Positions 1-12,000 of a stretch of 64,000 nucleotides of DNA are shown here, piece by piece; within the stretch, counting starts at the first letter, position 1, and each line of letters begins with the position of its first letter. Location: NCBI GenBank assembly GCA_014549065.1, contig JACDOX010000082.1:621690-685689 (forward strand), read 5' to 3'. The stretch is from Cardinalis cardinalis (Eukaryota; Chordata; Aves; Passeriformes; Cardinalidae). The translations under genes and the position numbers were made by a program. The notes below the pieces were generated by a model that was not told where the DNA came from, searched no databases, and saw only the letters and a list, made by a program, of their open reading frames with translations.

Positions 1-2395
1 ACTACTATCCCTCCTTTCATAGAAACATATCTTGAATCAGCAAAGTTTTCACCAAACCCACTAATTCTTGAATATATACAATTTGGTTCATAACAGAAAC
101 TCACAGAGTGTTCTGCATGGCAGCAGCATTATACTGCACTATGCTGTGCTTCAGTAACTTTTTGGTTGATTTTATTTCCCCACCTACTTCTGCAATTACC
201 TCAACAGTATTGGCTGGGTATAAAATCTTATTAGATACATAATAATTACATTTTTTCCCTGTGCTAAGACAGGCATACACATCTATCTTTCACCAACTGC
301 TATAATATTAATAAGGAGAAATGTAACAACTCCTCAGGTCTACTGCTATGTAAAATGTAGATCTGCTCTTGCCCACAGAAGCTGTTTCAGGAGAAAGGAA
401 AATCCTGGGAACCTCTGTCCCTATGGAATAGTCTGACCTGCATGCAGAAATTACCTGCAAAATCTAAGCCTTCAGTAGAGAAAATATAAGTTCTTTGTTT
501 AATAAATGACTGTGGGCAGTTCTGTGATACTGGAGCTGAACAGCAGATAAAACACAGAGAATGAGATAGTGAAATAAAAAAAAATAAGAATAAAGTTAAA
601 GAAATTACAAATAATTATCTGAATAGAAAACAAGAAAGGAACTGGGAAACTAGAAAGCTCCTAGTTGCTAAATTTTTGGATTTTCTAAGCAGTTTTTACT
701 CTAGGACTCAGACAATTAAAAGTTTTTAGAAGCTCTTTGGAAAATAGGTAGTACTGAGCATCTATGCTGAGCAAGGCAAGAGAATTCCTATGCATAAATC
801 TAGAAATAAGGATATATGGGCAGCAACATCTGCCCATTATCTGGAATAGGATAAGACTCAAAACAAAAACCAGCAAAAACAGCAGGAGATGTTAGCTATA
901 AAAGCCATACAATCCTGATTTTTTCCTGACTAAGGGAAAGACATCATTTAACTTCATTGGGTCTAGGATCTGGCACTAAGTCCTATTATACAGGCCAGAT
1001 GTAAGGAATTTATTCCCCTTAGGAGAAAGCAGGAGAAGCAGATGGCTGTTTCTAGCAAACACATTGCAAGCCATAGGAAGAGCCTGTCTGTATTTCCTGT
1101 GAGGACTAANATTTCACTAAAAATAAGAACATCTTTAAAACCAGTGCATTCCTTTAATGGCTCAGAAAACAATAACCTACTTATTATCTCATCATGCCTA
1201 AAGGTATTAAACATTGTATGCTGGATTTGTTCCTTTGCTTCTCAATTTTTCCTGTACTTTAGATGGTGGATGGTCTCAACTTTTGTACTGCTGTACCCTA
1301 GCTTATTTTTAATATCTCAGTGTTATAATGCTCATCCTGCAGGGCACGTTTAACTTTAAGTGGGTAAGTCCCATTTAGTTCAATGGCCAATTGTGTGCTC
1401 AGATAACTTGCTGAATCTAAGCCATTTGCATCCACCACTAAAAAGTAAGAAGAAGTTACCCTTCTCTCATTTGGAGCCTGAATGCTCATGTGTAACTCAG
1501 CAAAAAGGATGATATTTGGAAATACGGTGTTTGTGCTGCTGCATTACCCTTTTCACCTCTCGCTAAACAGAGGTTGGAAAATCCATATCTAACAAAGTAA
1601 TGTGCCTTGAATCTTGATGTTTTTTTGTTTTCCTCCTTGTCACACTAACAGTTTGTGAATATTGTTTGCAATTAAGGCAGCACCTTAGAGTGTTCATCAG
1701 TGCCAAAACTGTGTTGGAGAGAACCTGAAGGTACAGAAGGGACTCATCCCTTCTGTATTTGCTGTATAAAGCCACTTCAGTGGCAGTGCCCAGGATGTGT
1801 GCTGACAGCAGAGTGTGGCTGAGAACAGCCCCTTGTCATGCAGGGGTTCCTGGGGTAACCCACAGGCTGATGCATTCAAGTGCAGCCTGTGACCGGACTG
1901 CAAGAAGGATCNTGGCGCTTTCAGGGAACGTGTCTTTTATCCAAGGGTGTACTGCTGCTAAAATAATAGCAAAGGGGATACTGGGAATTGCCAGCCCTGG
2001 AAATCGTGATTTATTACAAAAAAAGTCCAAGGAATGTATTGCTTTTTGAAATTGTGCTGCTNTATAATACCCTCTTGAAGCTGGCTAAAGTGAGATCTAA
2101 TTTAAGGCATGTCACTGCATCCTTGCTTTACATTGTTCTCTGTAGGTGTTACAGCAAAAGTTACAAAAGATAACAAGTTGCCATCATATTTTTCTTATGA
2201 CTAACAGTATGGCTTAAAGAAAAAGGAAGGAAACCTTAACTCTGACATTTTTTTCCCTGAGGCTTATAAAAAACAACCAACCCTGTAAATGTTATTTTCA
2301 TTGCCTTGAGTTTTATATCCTTGATAGCTAAATCAAAAGGAAAATGTTACATTGTGCAAATAGGATTTCAGTGGCAGCATTAGGAAATTCTCCTC
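1..2395. other. Gene-free AT-rich unique sequence
   Basis: No coding exon, RNA gene or recognisable repeat was found here. The longest open frames are about 100 codons or fewer, several are broken by unresolved bases, and their translations resemble no family I know. Base composition is AT-rich and CpG-poor like most of the window. Very short exons could be missed by eye. Confidence 0.6.
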
Positions 2396-2640
2396 TTTCA
2401 AGTTATGCCAGGGGAGGTTTAGANTGGATATTAAGAAAAATTTCTTCACTGAACGGGTTGTCAAGCGTTGGACCAGGCTGCTCAGGGAAGTGGCTGAGTC
2501 ATTATCCCTGGAGTGCCTGAAAGAAGTGTAGATGTGGTGCTTAGGGACATGGTTTAGTGGTGGACTTGGCAGTGCTGGGTTAGCAGCTGGACTCAATGAT
2601 CTTAAGGGTCTTTTCCAATCTAAACAATTCTATAATTCTA
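2396..2640 (+). mobile_element. CR1 LINE, 5'-truncated 3' end
   Basis: This is the 3' untranslated end of a CR1 retrotransposon, the dominant LINE of birds. The sequence follows the usual order: 'ggaggtttaga.tggatatta', a 'caggctgctcagggaagtgg' block, 'ggacatggtttagtggtgga', 'cttggcagtgctgggtta', 'cttaagggtcttttccaa', and a tail of two ATTCTA-like units ending at about 2640. The internal block wording matches the copy at 49393-50266, so both probably belong to one subfamily. Nothing of the reverse transcriptase remains. The 5' truncation is typical of target-primed insertion. CR1 identity is clear, the subfamily name is not assigned. Confidence 0.93.
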
Positions 2641-5600
2641 CGTATGGATCTACAGCAGAAAGGACAGCTCAANGTCCATCTGCTGTTCCTGGGATTATTT
2701 AGATATAGCTCTGTGTGTCCCTCCTTTCCTGCAAGATCTGATGCAAAGGACAAAATGGGTTTGGTAGCCCTCAGGCAGCATTTCTCATGAAACCAGAATT
2801 AGTTAATCCTTAAGTGGATAACAATGATTCATTATCTTATCATGGTTAGGTCACAGTGTAAAAGCAGTCTGTGAAACCAACTGTGTTATGTTGAAGTCCA
2901 TCCATTTAGCCTAATTTCAGAATCTAAATTTTCCCATAGTTCTGTTAAATTTTCTTGACTGGCATCATCTTGAGAAGGGCTTTACTTCAACCATGGGACC
3001 AAATGATGTTACTTTCTCACTTATTCAGTCACACATTCTGATGGACTCAGAAGAAACTTACGTGTGACAGTAAGGAAGACTGCAGAGTCTGGCTCCTCCT
3101 CAGCATAACAAAACTCATGAAATCACCTCATCAAAGGCCCATGGGCTGCTGCCAGTGAAGTGAAGGGGAGGCTTGATGCTGGGATTAAACAAGAATGTAC
3201 ATTATGCTTCTGAGAACTCGAGGACAGTGAACAGCACAAGGCCAAAGTTTACCACTTGTTCCATTCTTCATAAACAAAGCTACAGCTCAGAGAGGACTCA
3301 GGAAGACACTAATTTGCTGTGTTCTGAGATAAGATTATTTCAAGGCTTCTTTCTGTGTTTCATTTTCTTTTACCTTTCTGAAAAACAACACATTTCCAGA
3401 TGAATTCCCCATACTTGGTCTCAGTCCTAGAATGATTGGCTTTTTCAGTGAAATAGACTAAAATCTCATAACCTATTTTGATTTATAGGCGAGTAAAATA
3501 GTTCCCAATTGCTTAAATAGTGATTTTTGGTTTTTTTCTGTAAAAGATTACATTGATACAACTGAAATTGCAATGTAATCCCTTCTATATGACTGCTGTG
3601 GACTGAGAAATCTCCTAGCTACTGAAGGGTGGTGCAGGACAAGGAAAGGATAAAGTTAATATGAGTCTGTAGTTGTAGCATTGAGTTTTTGATCAATAGA
3701 AAATGTCATTTATTTTAGACCTAGATTTTTAGGATTGCAAACTATTGAAGCCGCATAAGAATGTGTAGCATTGGCATTAGGTTTCTGTTATGGACTGGCT
3801 TTAGCCTCCTTGAAACTGGTGTTTTTATTTAGGATAAGAAAGAAGTTAGATACATTTTTCTTTTCAAAGGTGGATGTGAGCCTGCTTGGAAAAAGGAAAA
3901 CTGACATTAAGGAGAGCATTTCAGAGTGTTATTTCATGTGAAGGAAAGTGTGAGAAGTGCTAAAAATTGAGCAACAGTGAGAAAGAGGAGACTAAAATGA
4001 AAGCCTACCCAGACTCTAATGATACCAGTCTAAAGCAGAAAATGTAAGCCAGGTTGTTGGCTAAGGGAGTTGACTCTGTGGTCTGGAAAAATGTCTTTGG
4101 GATTTTTGGATTAATCCCATTTTAAAGACATGCATTTGTGGACTTAAGAAAGAAACAGAAAAAGAGATAGTCTACCCCAAAAAACAGGAAGGCAGTTACG
4201 GAGACAAGTAGCTGATCCCCCAGTTTCTTCTCCAGCTGGAATAATTCAGCAGAAGGTCAGGAACTGTAGTGTTCGAGTTGGACACAACTTTGATCATGAA
4301 GGTCTAGAAGGACAGGGAAGACTTTGTCTAGAAAGTCAACATCTAAACAGAATTCAATTTCTATTGCTGTGACATGATCACAATTTAAAAGGTTACAAAT
4401 GCAATTAAAATGTAGATGTTTCACAATAGTTATGACTCTACCAATCTGAACAGAAATNTTATGATTCATATTGTTAAACGTCCATGTTACTCAAAAATGC
4501 TGATCTCTAACAACTCTGTTGAGAGGGAAGCAATTAAATTGGAACTTTAGGAAGTAAGCATCCTATCATCTCTAGAATAGTTAAAATTTAACATTTCTGT
4601 ATTTCCATTTTTGTATAAAGTTTATCTAGCAATGGATTTCAATACATTTCACAGAGAGCAACTTGTTTTTATTACCTTATAACTCTAAAGAGAAAGAAAC
4701 ATGAATACAACCTTGATTAGGAGTATTGCAAATAGCCAATTATTTTTTATTACTTTCACTCACTGTAATCAAGCTAAATTAATGTTCCGAGATAAGAGAC
4801 TTGACTAGACAAGGAGGGAGGGAGAGAGTGGTGTGAACGACCTTCAAGGTGAGGCAGATCGTGCTGTGAGGAGTAGGATAAGGTAGAGCAGTGAGTAAAA
4901 TGGGAGGGAGAAGNGAAAAAAGAAGTGAAAAAGAAAATACTCGGAGAATCAGAGCAACAGGCAAAAGAGAACTCAGCAGCTGCATTTTAAATGGATTAGA
5001 GGTCAAAGTTCACTTAAGTGTAGTAAGAAAATGTAATCTGCTAGAGAGAGAGAGGATGATTGGAGCCGCTATTTTGTCCTGTAATTGTTCTGAGTATTGG
5101 GGACAGAAGCATAGATTACCATTGAAGAAAGTCATTCACAGAGTAGATTCCCAAGATANTCACGCAGACAAAACCCTCCTTTTATATTCCTAAAAGGTAC
5201 AGGAAAGGGAATACGAACAAAAATGGTACAGGTATTTCCGTGTTACCAGCTGTGATAGAAATCACAGAACTAAGTACATCCAATGTTTCATGGATATTCA
5301 TGGAAGAATTTTGATACAAGGAAGAACAAATATGTTTAGATTTTTTCCAAAGCAGGATTTTTCTTTCATTCTAGTATAATCTAGGAAGCTCTGCAATCAC
5401 AAGTTGAGAACTGAGCTGTACTGAGCAATAAAAGGTCATGTACCTAGGGTGCCCTTCACCCTCCTTAACCAAGATCTTCTGGCACTTTTACCTCCTCCTG
5501 ATCAAGAGATGGAGAAGCTCTTGCCTATGACACCCAGACATTAAATTCTCACATCCAGGAAGTACACACTTACTTCCTCTTCTCAGCAGGAAAGTTCTTC

Positions 5601-7027
5601 TTATATAAGACACCTTTACTGCTCTTTCATATATATCTAAATTTCACATCATGCTCATCTACATATGGATAGATAGAATGTACATATATATGTTTGCAAA
5701 CATAATCCAAGTAGCAAATTATCTTACTAGATGATTCACTTCTTTTGTATTATCTCCTATTTTTCTAGTTATGCAGCTTTACTGAATTATTATCAGCAAT
5801 TATTAGTGTCTACAAGATTAAGACANGGGCTTTGGTCAGAAGGGTACAAGCCTTCATGACTTTATGATAGCTCTCGACATTTTTATTAGATTCAGGTGGG
5901 TTAAGGTTAAAATCACATAATAATATTGATTTGATTTCATTTTAGAGCAAAATTTGTTGCAATTTTTTTAATTGATGAGAAAAGCTTAAACCTATGAAAT
6001 CAGTAAGGTTTNAGTGTTCCAAAATGAGAAGGGCAAGTAAATCCCTGCCATGTCCCCATTACTTACTGCTTCTAAAATGTGGTCAGCATATGGAAGAGTG
6101 CATACAACTGTAGGTATTTTAATGTAGCACCATTTTTGAGCTTGGTTTGTGTTGACAAATCCTTGTGATTGACAATACTAACACTGAACCCTGCAACGAA
6201 AGTTGAATAGTTCAAATTTTATGTAGAAATGTAGAAAGGACATTGCAAAGAAGAAAGTGGCATCTATTATGTCATGTCGGGTTTTGCTTGTTCTTGTCAG
6301 TTTTGCTAAAGAACATGGAAGTGGAAAAATTTTGTTTTATGATCACTGCAAAACATTTTGTGCAATTTTTTCTTTGTTGGCTTTATAAGGAGACTGAAAG
6401 TGCATCCACTGAATATAATGATTCAGATAGAGATCTGCTNCTCTCTTGTTATATCTTAGTGATTTTGAACAAGCTCTTCTTTCAGATGTAGATCAGAGAA
6501 ACAAGTAGGTGGTTGNAGAGGAAAAAAGGAAAAGCAAGACACCCTTTTAAGTTTTTGTGGTGAGGACTCAGCACTGATGAAAGATTTCTNCTGTTCAGAT
6601 CATGCGACTTCCTGGTTTGAGCTTTTTGAGTTCTGAGAATCCTGTACTTGCTGTGTCAGGGAGCATTTTCCTCCCACTGACCCTCCTGTGCTGAGATTCA
6701 AATGTGGATTGCATCTTTCTTATTAAGACGAGAATGTACAGTGCCTTTCTGATTAGCTGATTTACTGTATGACTTGCATACAGAAATTGTTCTAAGAATA
6801 GCCATATTGCACTAAATGGAGAAGCCAAATTTGAAAAAACNATTTGGTATTTAAAAAAAAATAATTTATGAAGAGTTGATAAAGAATTGGTAATTAATTA
6901 ATTAAATCTATGGAATTTAAAAAAATAAGTCTTAGTTACCTTTTATATTATTATGCTTTCATGTCACTACACTTCTAATTTGTCCAAAGGAAAACTCCAA
7001 ATTATGCCACGGAAAAGGTCTCAAAAT
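2641..7027. other. Gene-free unique sequence with a purine tract
   Basis: No gene or interspersed repeat was recognised. A polypurine stretch of G/A runs (about 4896-4945) follows a shorter GGGAGGGAGAGAG run near 4823-4838, and a short (GA) run lies near 5045. Open frames reach only about 100 codons and have no family resemblance. Confidence 0.55.
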
Positions 7028-7071
7028 ATTTCCTTCTAGGTCTTCTAGAACATCTCCTTCTAGAAGGAAAT
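7028..7071. repeat. Perfect 12-bp inverted repeat
   Basis: The arms ATTTCCTTCTAG (7028-7039) and CTAGAAGGAAAT (7060-7071) are exact reverse complements separated by 20 bases. The loop contains the small palindrome TTCTAGAA, so the motif TTCTAG occurs three times within 44 bp. The element could extrude as a cruciform or fold as RNA. No function is known. It may be the remnant of a small palindromic element. Confidence 0.85.
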
Positions 7072-7197
7072 CAGTTTCTCCTAAAGAACCTCTTCTCATT
7101 TTATCCTTGCAAGACAACCAGACTAATTTTGAAAGCTCCTTTTAGCATCCGTAAAAATCTGTAAGTGAATTTCAGTTTTAGAAGCCTTTGAAGTTAA

Positions 7198-7259
7198 TAT
7201 TCTATTCTATTCTATTCTATTCTATTCTATTCTATTCTATTCTATTCTATTCTATTCTA
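7198..7259 (+). repeat. (ATTCT)n pentanucleotide microsatellite
   Basis: About twelve uninterrupted copies of TATTC/ATTCT run through this interval without a visible impurity. Pure long arrays of this kind are usually length-polymorphic. The same motif is the expandable repeat of human ATXN10, but nothing here indicates that gene. The unit resembles the ATTCTATG tail of CR1, yet no CR1 3' end adjoins it. Confidence 0.97.
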
Positions 7260-8352
7260 ATTTCACACTCAATTGGAGAAAAAGCCTGAATGAAGAATTA
7301 AATCAAATACAGTCCAATTAAATCAAATGGAAAACTAGATACAATACTGGTTACCAGTTCTGAAAAATACCACAAGGTAACTTAGCCCTTGTTTTTGCCT
7401 GCTTGGTCAGCNGCAGTCCTTCCTCAGCTCTCTGACTGCAATTTCCCTGTTTAGCCATTTAAGAGAGGTCAGAATATCATGGCTTGATTCAGTGCTTTGC
7501 TCCTGCCCCAGGGTGTCCCCACTGATCTCTAGCTGCTGCTGCAGAAAGATATGGGTAACCAATGGGTTGGTTTTAGGGTTTTTGTTGGTTTTTTTGGTTT
7601 TGTTTTTGCTTAAAACAAGCATCAAACTAGCATCAAACATGCTAGTCCTATCCAGGCATCTTTTTGATACCTTACAGTGCCTGAGCACAAGATGCCTCTC
7701 CTCAGGTAACTGAATTGAGGCCTAAGTGTCAGACAACAATTATTTTTCTTCCAAGCCCAACATCCTAAGAGTGCTGCTCCAACAGCACATGAGGCTGTTC
7801 CCATGGGGTTGACATAGATTATAACAGGCTCATCTGATTAGATGGTCATCAAACTCTCAGAAGCCGGCAGAAATTAAAGCTTCACTTTTGCCTGGAAAGT
7901 AGTAACTATTCCTGGAAATCTCTACCAAAAGTACAATTCAGCCTTACAACTGCACCAACATGTTAAAGCAAACAGAGGGAAAAGTTGCTTTCCCTTCATT
8001 AANTGTCCTTTACAACCTCATTGTTCAGTTTTATATGAGTGGATCCCATGCAGAGAATGAATCCAGAAAGATTAGATGAAGGAGAACAATTTTTATGAGC
8101 TGTAACTCCATCAAATCTTATCTGNGGTGAATTACTGTACACCTCTTAAAAATAAAAGTAAATATCCAAATGCTCTAGCTTGTCCTTTTTATGTTCTTCT
8201 TTCTAAATTATTTTCATCTATTTTAATTCTGTGTAATATAATTGACCTGGTGGAATTCACCCCATTACATATCAGTATGACTAAGGGTGGAAATAGGATC
8301 ATGTTATTTTCTTAAACTTACGGGTTTTTCTACAAAAATGTCTTACGGTGCC
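7260..8352. other. Gene-free sequence with a T/G-rich tract
   Basis: Nothing gene-like was recognised. A T/G-rich low-complexity tract of TTTTGG-type units lies at about 7568-7612. Open frames of 60-93 codons here read through this tract and show no family match. Confidence 0.55.
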
Positions 8353-8530
8353 TAATATACTTGCCTGTAAAGCCAACTGTGGTCTGGGCTGTATCCAAAG
8401 CAGTGTGGCCAGCAGATTGAGGGAGGTGATTCTGCCCCTCTACTCCACTCTTGTGAAACCCCACCTGGATAACTGCATCCAGCTCTGGGATCCCAGCACA
8501 GACCTAGACACATGGATCTGTTGGAATTAA
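8348..8530 (+). pseudogene. CR1 ORF2 (reverse transcriptase) C-terminal remnant
   Basis: The frame reads IQSSVASRLREVILPLYSTL followed by VKPHLDNCIQLW. This is the block just after the catalytic region in CR1-type ORF2 proteins, where VASRSREVILPLYSALVRPHLEY-like wording is usual. The frame ends at an in-frame TAA inside the conserved 'ttggaa..aatccag' segment. Only about 50 residues of a roughly 900-residue protein remain, and the catalytic FADD-type motif is absent. It is a decayed LINE fragment, not a host gene. Confidence 0.85.
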
Positions 8531-9013
8531 TCCAGAGGAGGNCCATGAAGATCNTTAGAGGGATCTATGACATCTACTATGAGGAAAGACAGAAAGAATT
8601 AAGATTGTNCAGCCTGAAGAAGAGAAAGTTACTGGGAGACCTTATCACAGCATTCAGTACTTGAAAGGGGCCTATAAGAACCATGGGGACAAACNTTAGA
8701 GCAGGGCCTGTTGTGATGAAACAAGGGGTGATGGTTTTAAGATAAAGGAGGGTTAATTTAGAGTGCATACATGAAATAAGGTTTGTTGGTTTGTTTTTTT
8801 GGTGTTTTTTTTTTTTTTTTTAATGAGGATGGTAAAACACTAGAACAGGTTTTCCAGAGAGGTGGTTGATGCCCTTTTCTTGGTACTCAAGGTAGGTTGA
8901 AAGGGGCTCTGAGCAACCTGGTCTAGTGGAACATGCCCCTGCTTTTTGGAGAGATTTTGAACTAGATGACCTTTAAAAGATCCCTTCCAACTACAACTGT
9001 TCTATGATACTAT
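8353..9013 (+). mobile_element. CR1 LINE fragment with RT C-terminal remnant
   Basis: This is a 5'-truncated CR1 of about 660 bp with a complete 3' end. It begins in the C-terminal part of the reverse-transcriptase ORF. It continues through the typical 'gaccttatcacagcattcagtacttgaaaggggcctat' region (interrupted here only by divergence) and ends with 'ctagatgaccttta', 'cccttccaacta' and a degraded ATTCTATG tail. At 8779-8822 the short native T run has expanded into a T/G-rich stretch with about eighteen consecutive T. The wording of the 3' end matches the copy at 40461-41132 rather than those at 2396 and 49393. The copy is inactive. Confidence 0.93.
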
Positions 9014-12000
9014 ACACAAGAGATGGCCAACAGTTCCTCATATTTCAGCAACTAAAGAGTCAGCCATGGTAGCTGGGAGAAAAAAAATCCCAAAGGCTTA
9101 AAAAGCACAGCAAGGACAGATAAGGGTTTTCATGACAACACTGACAAAGTTTTTCACTGACAAAGTTACAGAAGCCAGGAATCAAGGGACACAGTATGCC
9201 AAATGTTTTAGTATTGTCCAGTAGAAAGAGTCAAGAAACTGGTCTCCATGGCTCCACTGAGAACATCTGTCTGCATAGAAAACCTTCAAATCGAATACTG
9301 CTGCCTTTGCATCTGAAACCTGAAATATTGCTATTTTTCATTTTAAAATGAAAGTTTTATTTTGAAGGAGAAAGATTATTTCTCTGTGTGGTTCTAAAAA
9401 GAGAAGGATCTGGGCTCAGAAGATTTCATTGTGCTTTACTACTTGGCCATGGAAAAACCAGCTGCNTCTCATACTGGCAAATCAGCTAATCACTGTGAAA
9501 TAGGAATTGTTTTGAATGGGTAATTGACTACAGGTGCAATGAATTATACATCCATTTTGGGATCCAAAGACATAAAAAAGAAGTTGGGTCTTGTTTTGTT
9601 GGGATTTTTTGTTGTTGTTTGGATGGAGGTGGATTTTTTTTTTTTAGTTGGTTGATTGTGGGAGGGGGTTTTGTGTGGGGTTTTGCTTATTTNGAATTTT
9701 GATTTTATTTAAAACTTTCCTTTTGTAGGTAGCAATCTTTTGGAAACTGCAATTGCTGGAGCAACCTTAAAAGATTCCCTTAAGAGAAACACTCTGCAAC
9801 ACTATAGGGAACCATAAAGTCAAAGCATCTGTTTCTTTTATATTAGTCTGAAGAAAAAGAAGGGAGTCAGCTGTGAGGGAGAAAGAAGAACATGCAGGTA
9901 TATGCTACAAAACCTACACAGCATGGGGTATTTTTATTGACCACTGTAACAAAATAAGCATAGAGAAACACCCTCAAATCCTATGCGACACTGTATTTCT
10001 AAATTATATAACCTATAGCCCTTTCTTGAGGATTTGTGCACTGTGCTGTGAGGTGATAAAGAAGCTAACTAAATCAAATAAGTTAAGTGAGAACAACAAA
10101 CACTGCATAGAAAAAGTCCAAATANGAGCTAGAGTACTACCCGCTAGATGATATACACCAATCAAGAGCTCTGAAGAGCTGAATCATTTGTCCCAAGAGG
10201 TTTCAAAATTGCTCTGCAAATTACACATTTAAGAATAAACATCTCCTGCTTTGCAACATATGGTATATTTAGGATGCTACACAACATCTGTTCAGCTTCA
10301 CAATGAAACCTCACACCACAGTTCTGTGATAGGAGGTAAAACAGAAGCTCCATCCCAGAAACAACCTCCACAGCTGAAATTAGTAGGGAAGTCTTCTCCT
10401 GCCTTTGTCGAAGAGATATCGTGAAAATCCGAGCACTGATTACTTTATCAAAACCTTGAGGAAAAANTTATCTTTGCTTAATGAAGTCCATGCAATTGGT
10501 ATATTCCAGCTGTGCCAGCTGCTTAGGGAATTGCCAACAACATACTGGATAAGACATGCTATTTGAGATCTGAGCAAAGCTCTCCATCAGAGGAAGACCA
10601 CTACTTTCCACCAATCNCCTAATCTTTGATTTTCCTTGGGCTTTCCTTCCTCAGAAGCAGTTTGCAGGGCTGAGTCTCTGACAATTAGCTNAAGCACATA
10701 CTCACATTAACAGCTTAATTTAACAGTGGTTTTTACTGTCAGCTCCTATCCTTCTGCCCCTCTCCATCTAGAAAGTCAGTCAGAGAATGTGTTTATNTCT
10801 CTCCTCCTTTCCTAGGGTCAGCCTGGTGCTATTTTTTCCTTTAAACTTCAGGATAAGCAGGGGAAGTTGCTGTGAGCTAAGGTTTGTTGTGCCGAGCCCA
10901 TCCATAGGGTGAGCCTCACCTGGGCTCTGGGTGAAGCAATAGGCAGGCAGTTTCTCCCCTTCCTTATCAGATTTTGATCTACTAAACTTCTGATGTGGAG
11001 GGTCAGCATATGGTGATGTAAAGACATGGATTAGACATACAAAACATCCAACATCATATGAAACAAGCAGACTGCTTCAGTATCCTGTCTCCAACAGTGA
11101 TCCTACATAAACAGCCAAAGGCGAAAAAGGTCAGTGATGTGCAATACTTCTCCTGAGTATTCTTCCAGCCATCAGCTATGCTTAGGTCAGAGATTTCCTG
11201 ATCCTCCCAAGATTTGTCTAGCTAATGACCCTCAAACTGTTTCTCTCTCAAGTTCTTGTCCACTCTCCTCTTGAAACCCTGTATCACACATCTTGTAATA
11301 AAAGTTTCTTTGGGAAGAAATTGCACCACTCTATTACTTGTTGCCTTAAGAATCAAGTCGAACAGAGCATTTCCTTTCTTTTCCTATGGCTTGAAAGGGT
11401 ATAACACTCTTAAGGTGAAAAGAACAATGTTGTTTTTCACATTGGTGGAGATTCTTAAGGTGTCCATCTAGTGATGAAAGAGAAAAGTGGGAGGGGAAGA
11501 ACGTGGAAGGAAGAATAAGCGATAATAGGAAGAAGACAATAACCGATGGGAAGAGAGTTTTCTGAGCTGAACATTTTAGTTAGAAAGATAAAGCATAGTA
11601 CAAATATCTGGACTGTTTTAGGTTTAATACGGTAGAGTAAGAGCGAACAAGAATTCTCATTGAAGTCTTCAAAGAAAGGTTATTCTCTATTGTGTAAAAA
11701 CATTGATATGCATGCCTCCTATTAATTCTAATGGGGACTAGACATGCAAATCTTCTCAGAGAACTCCCACTGAGTTTTGTGCATAAATCCTGCAAGAAAC
11801 GCTAGGTTAATAGGCNCATGGGTATAAAACAATTGCATGCTTATTAACCTCTGGAGCTTTTCTTGAAAATAACTCTAATTACTACTGTGTTTTTTGGTAG
11901 AATCATGGCAACATAGCTATGTTGAATTACCCCTGTGCTGTTATGTAGAAGGTGATGCTTACAACTGGTAAACCACACAGCAGAGGATTTAGTCACAACT

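Noticed and set aside
7198..7259. Derivation of the ATTCT array from a CR1 tail
   Set aside because: Neither flank contains CR1 3' end sequence, so the link is not supported here.
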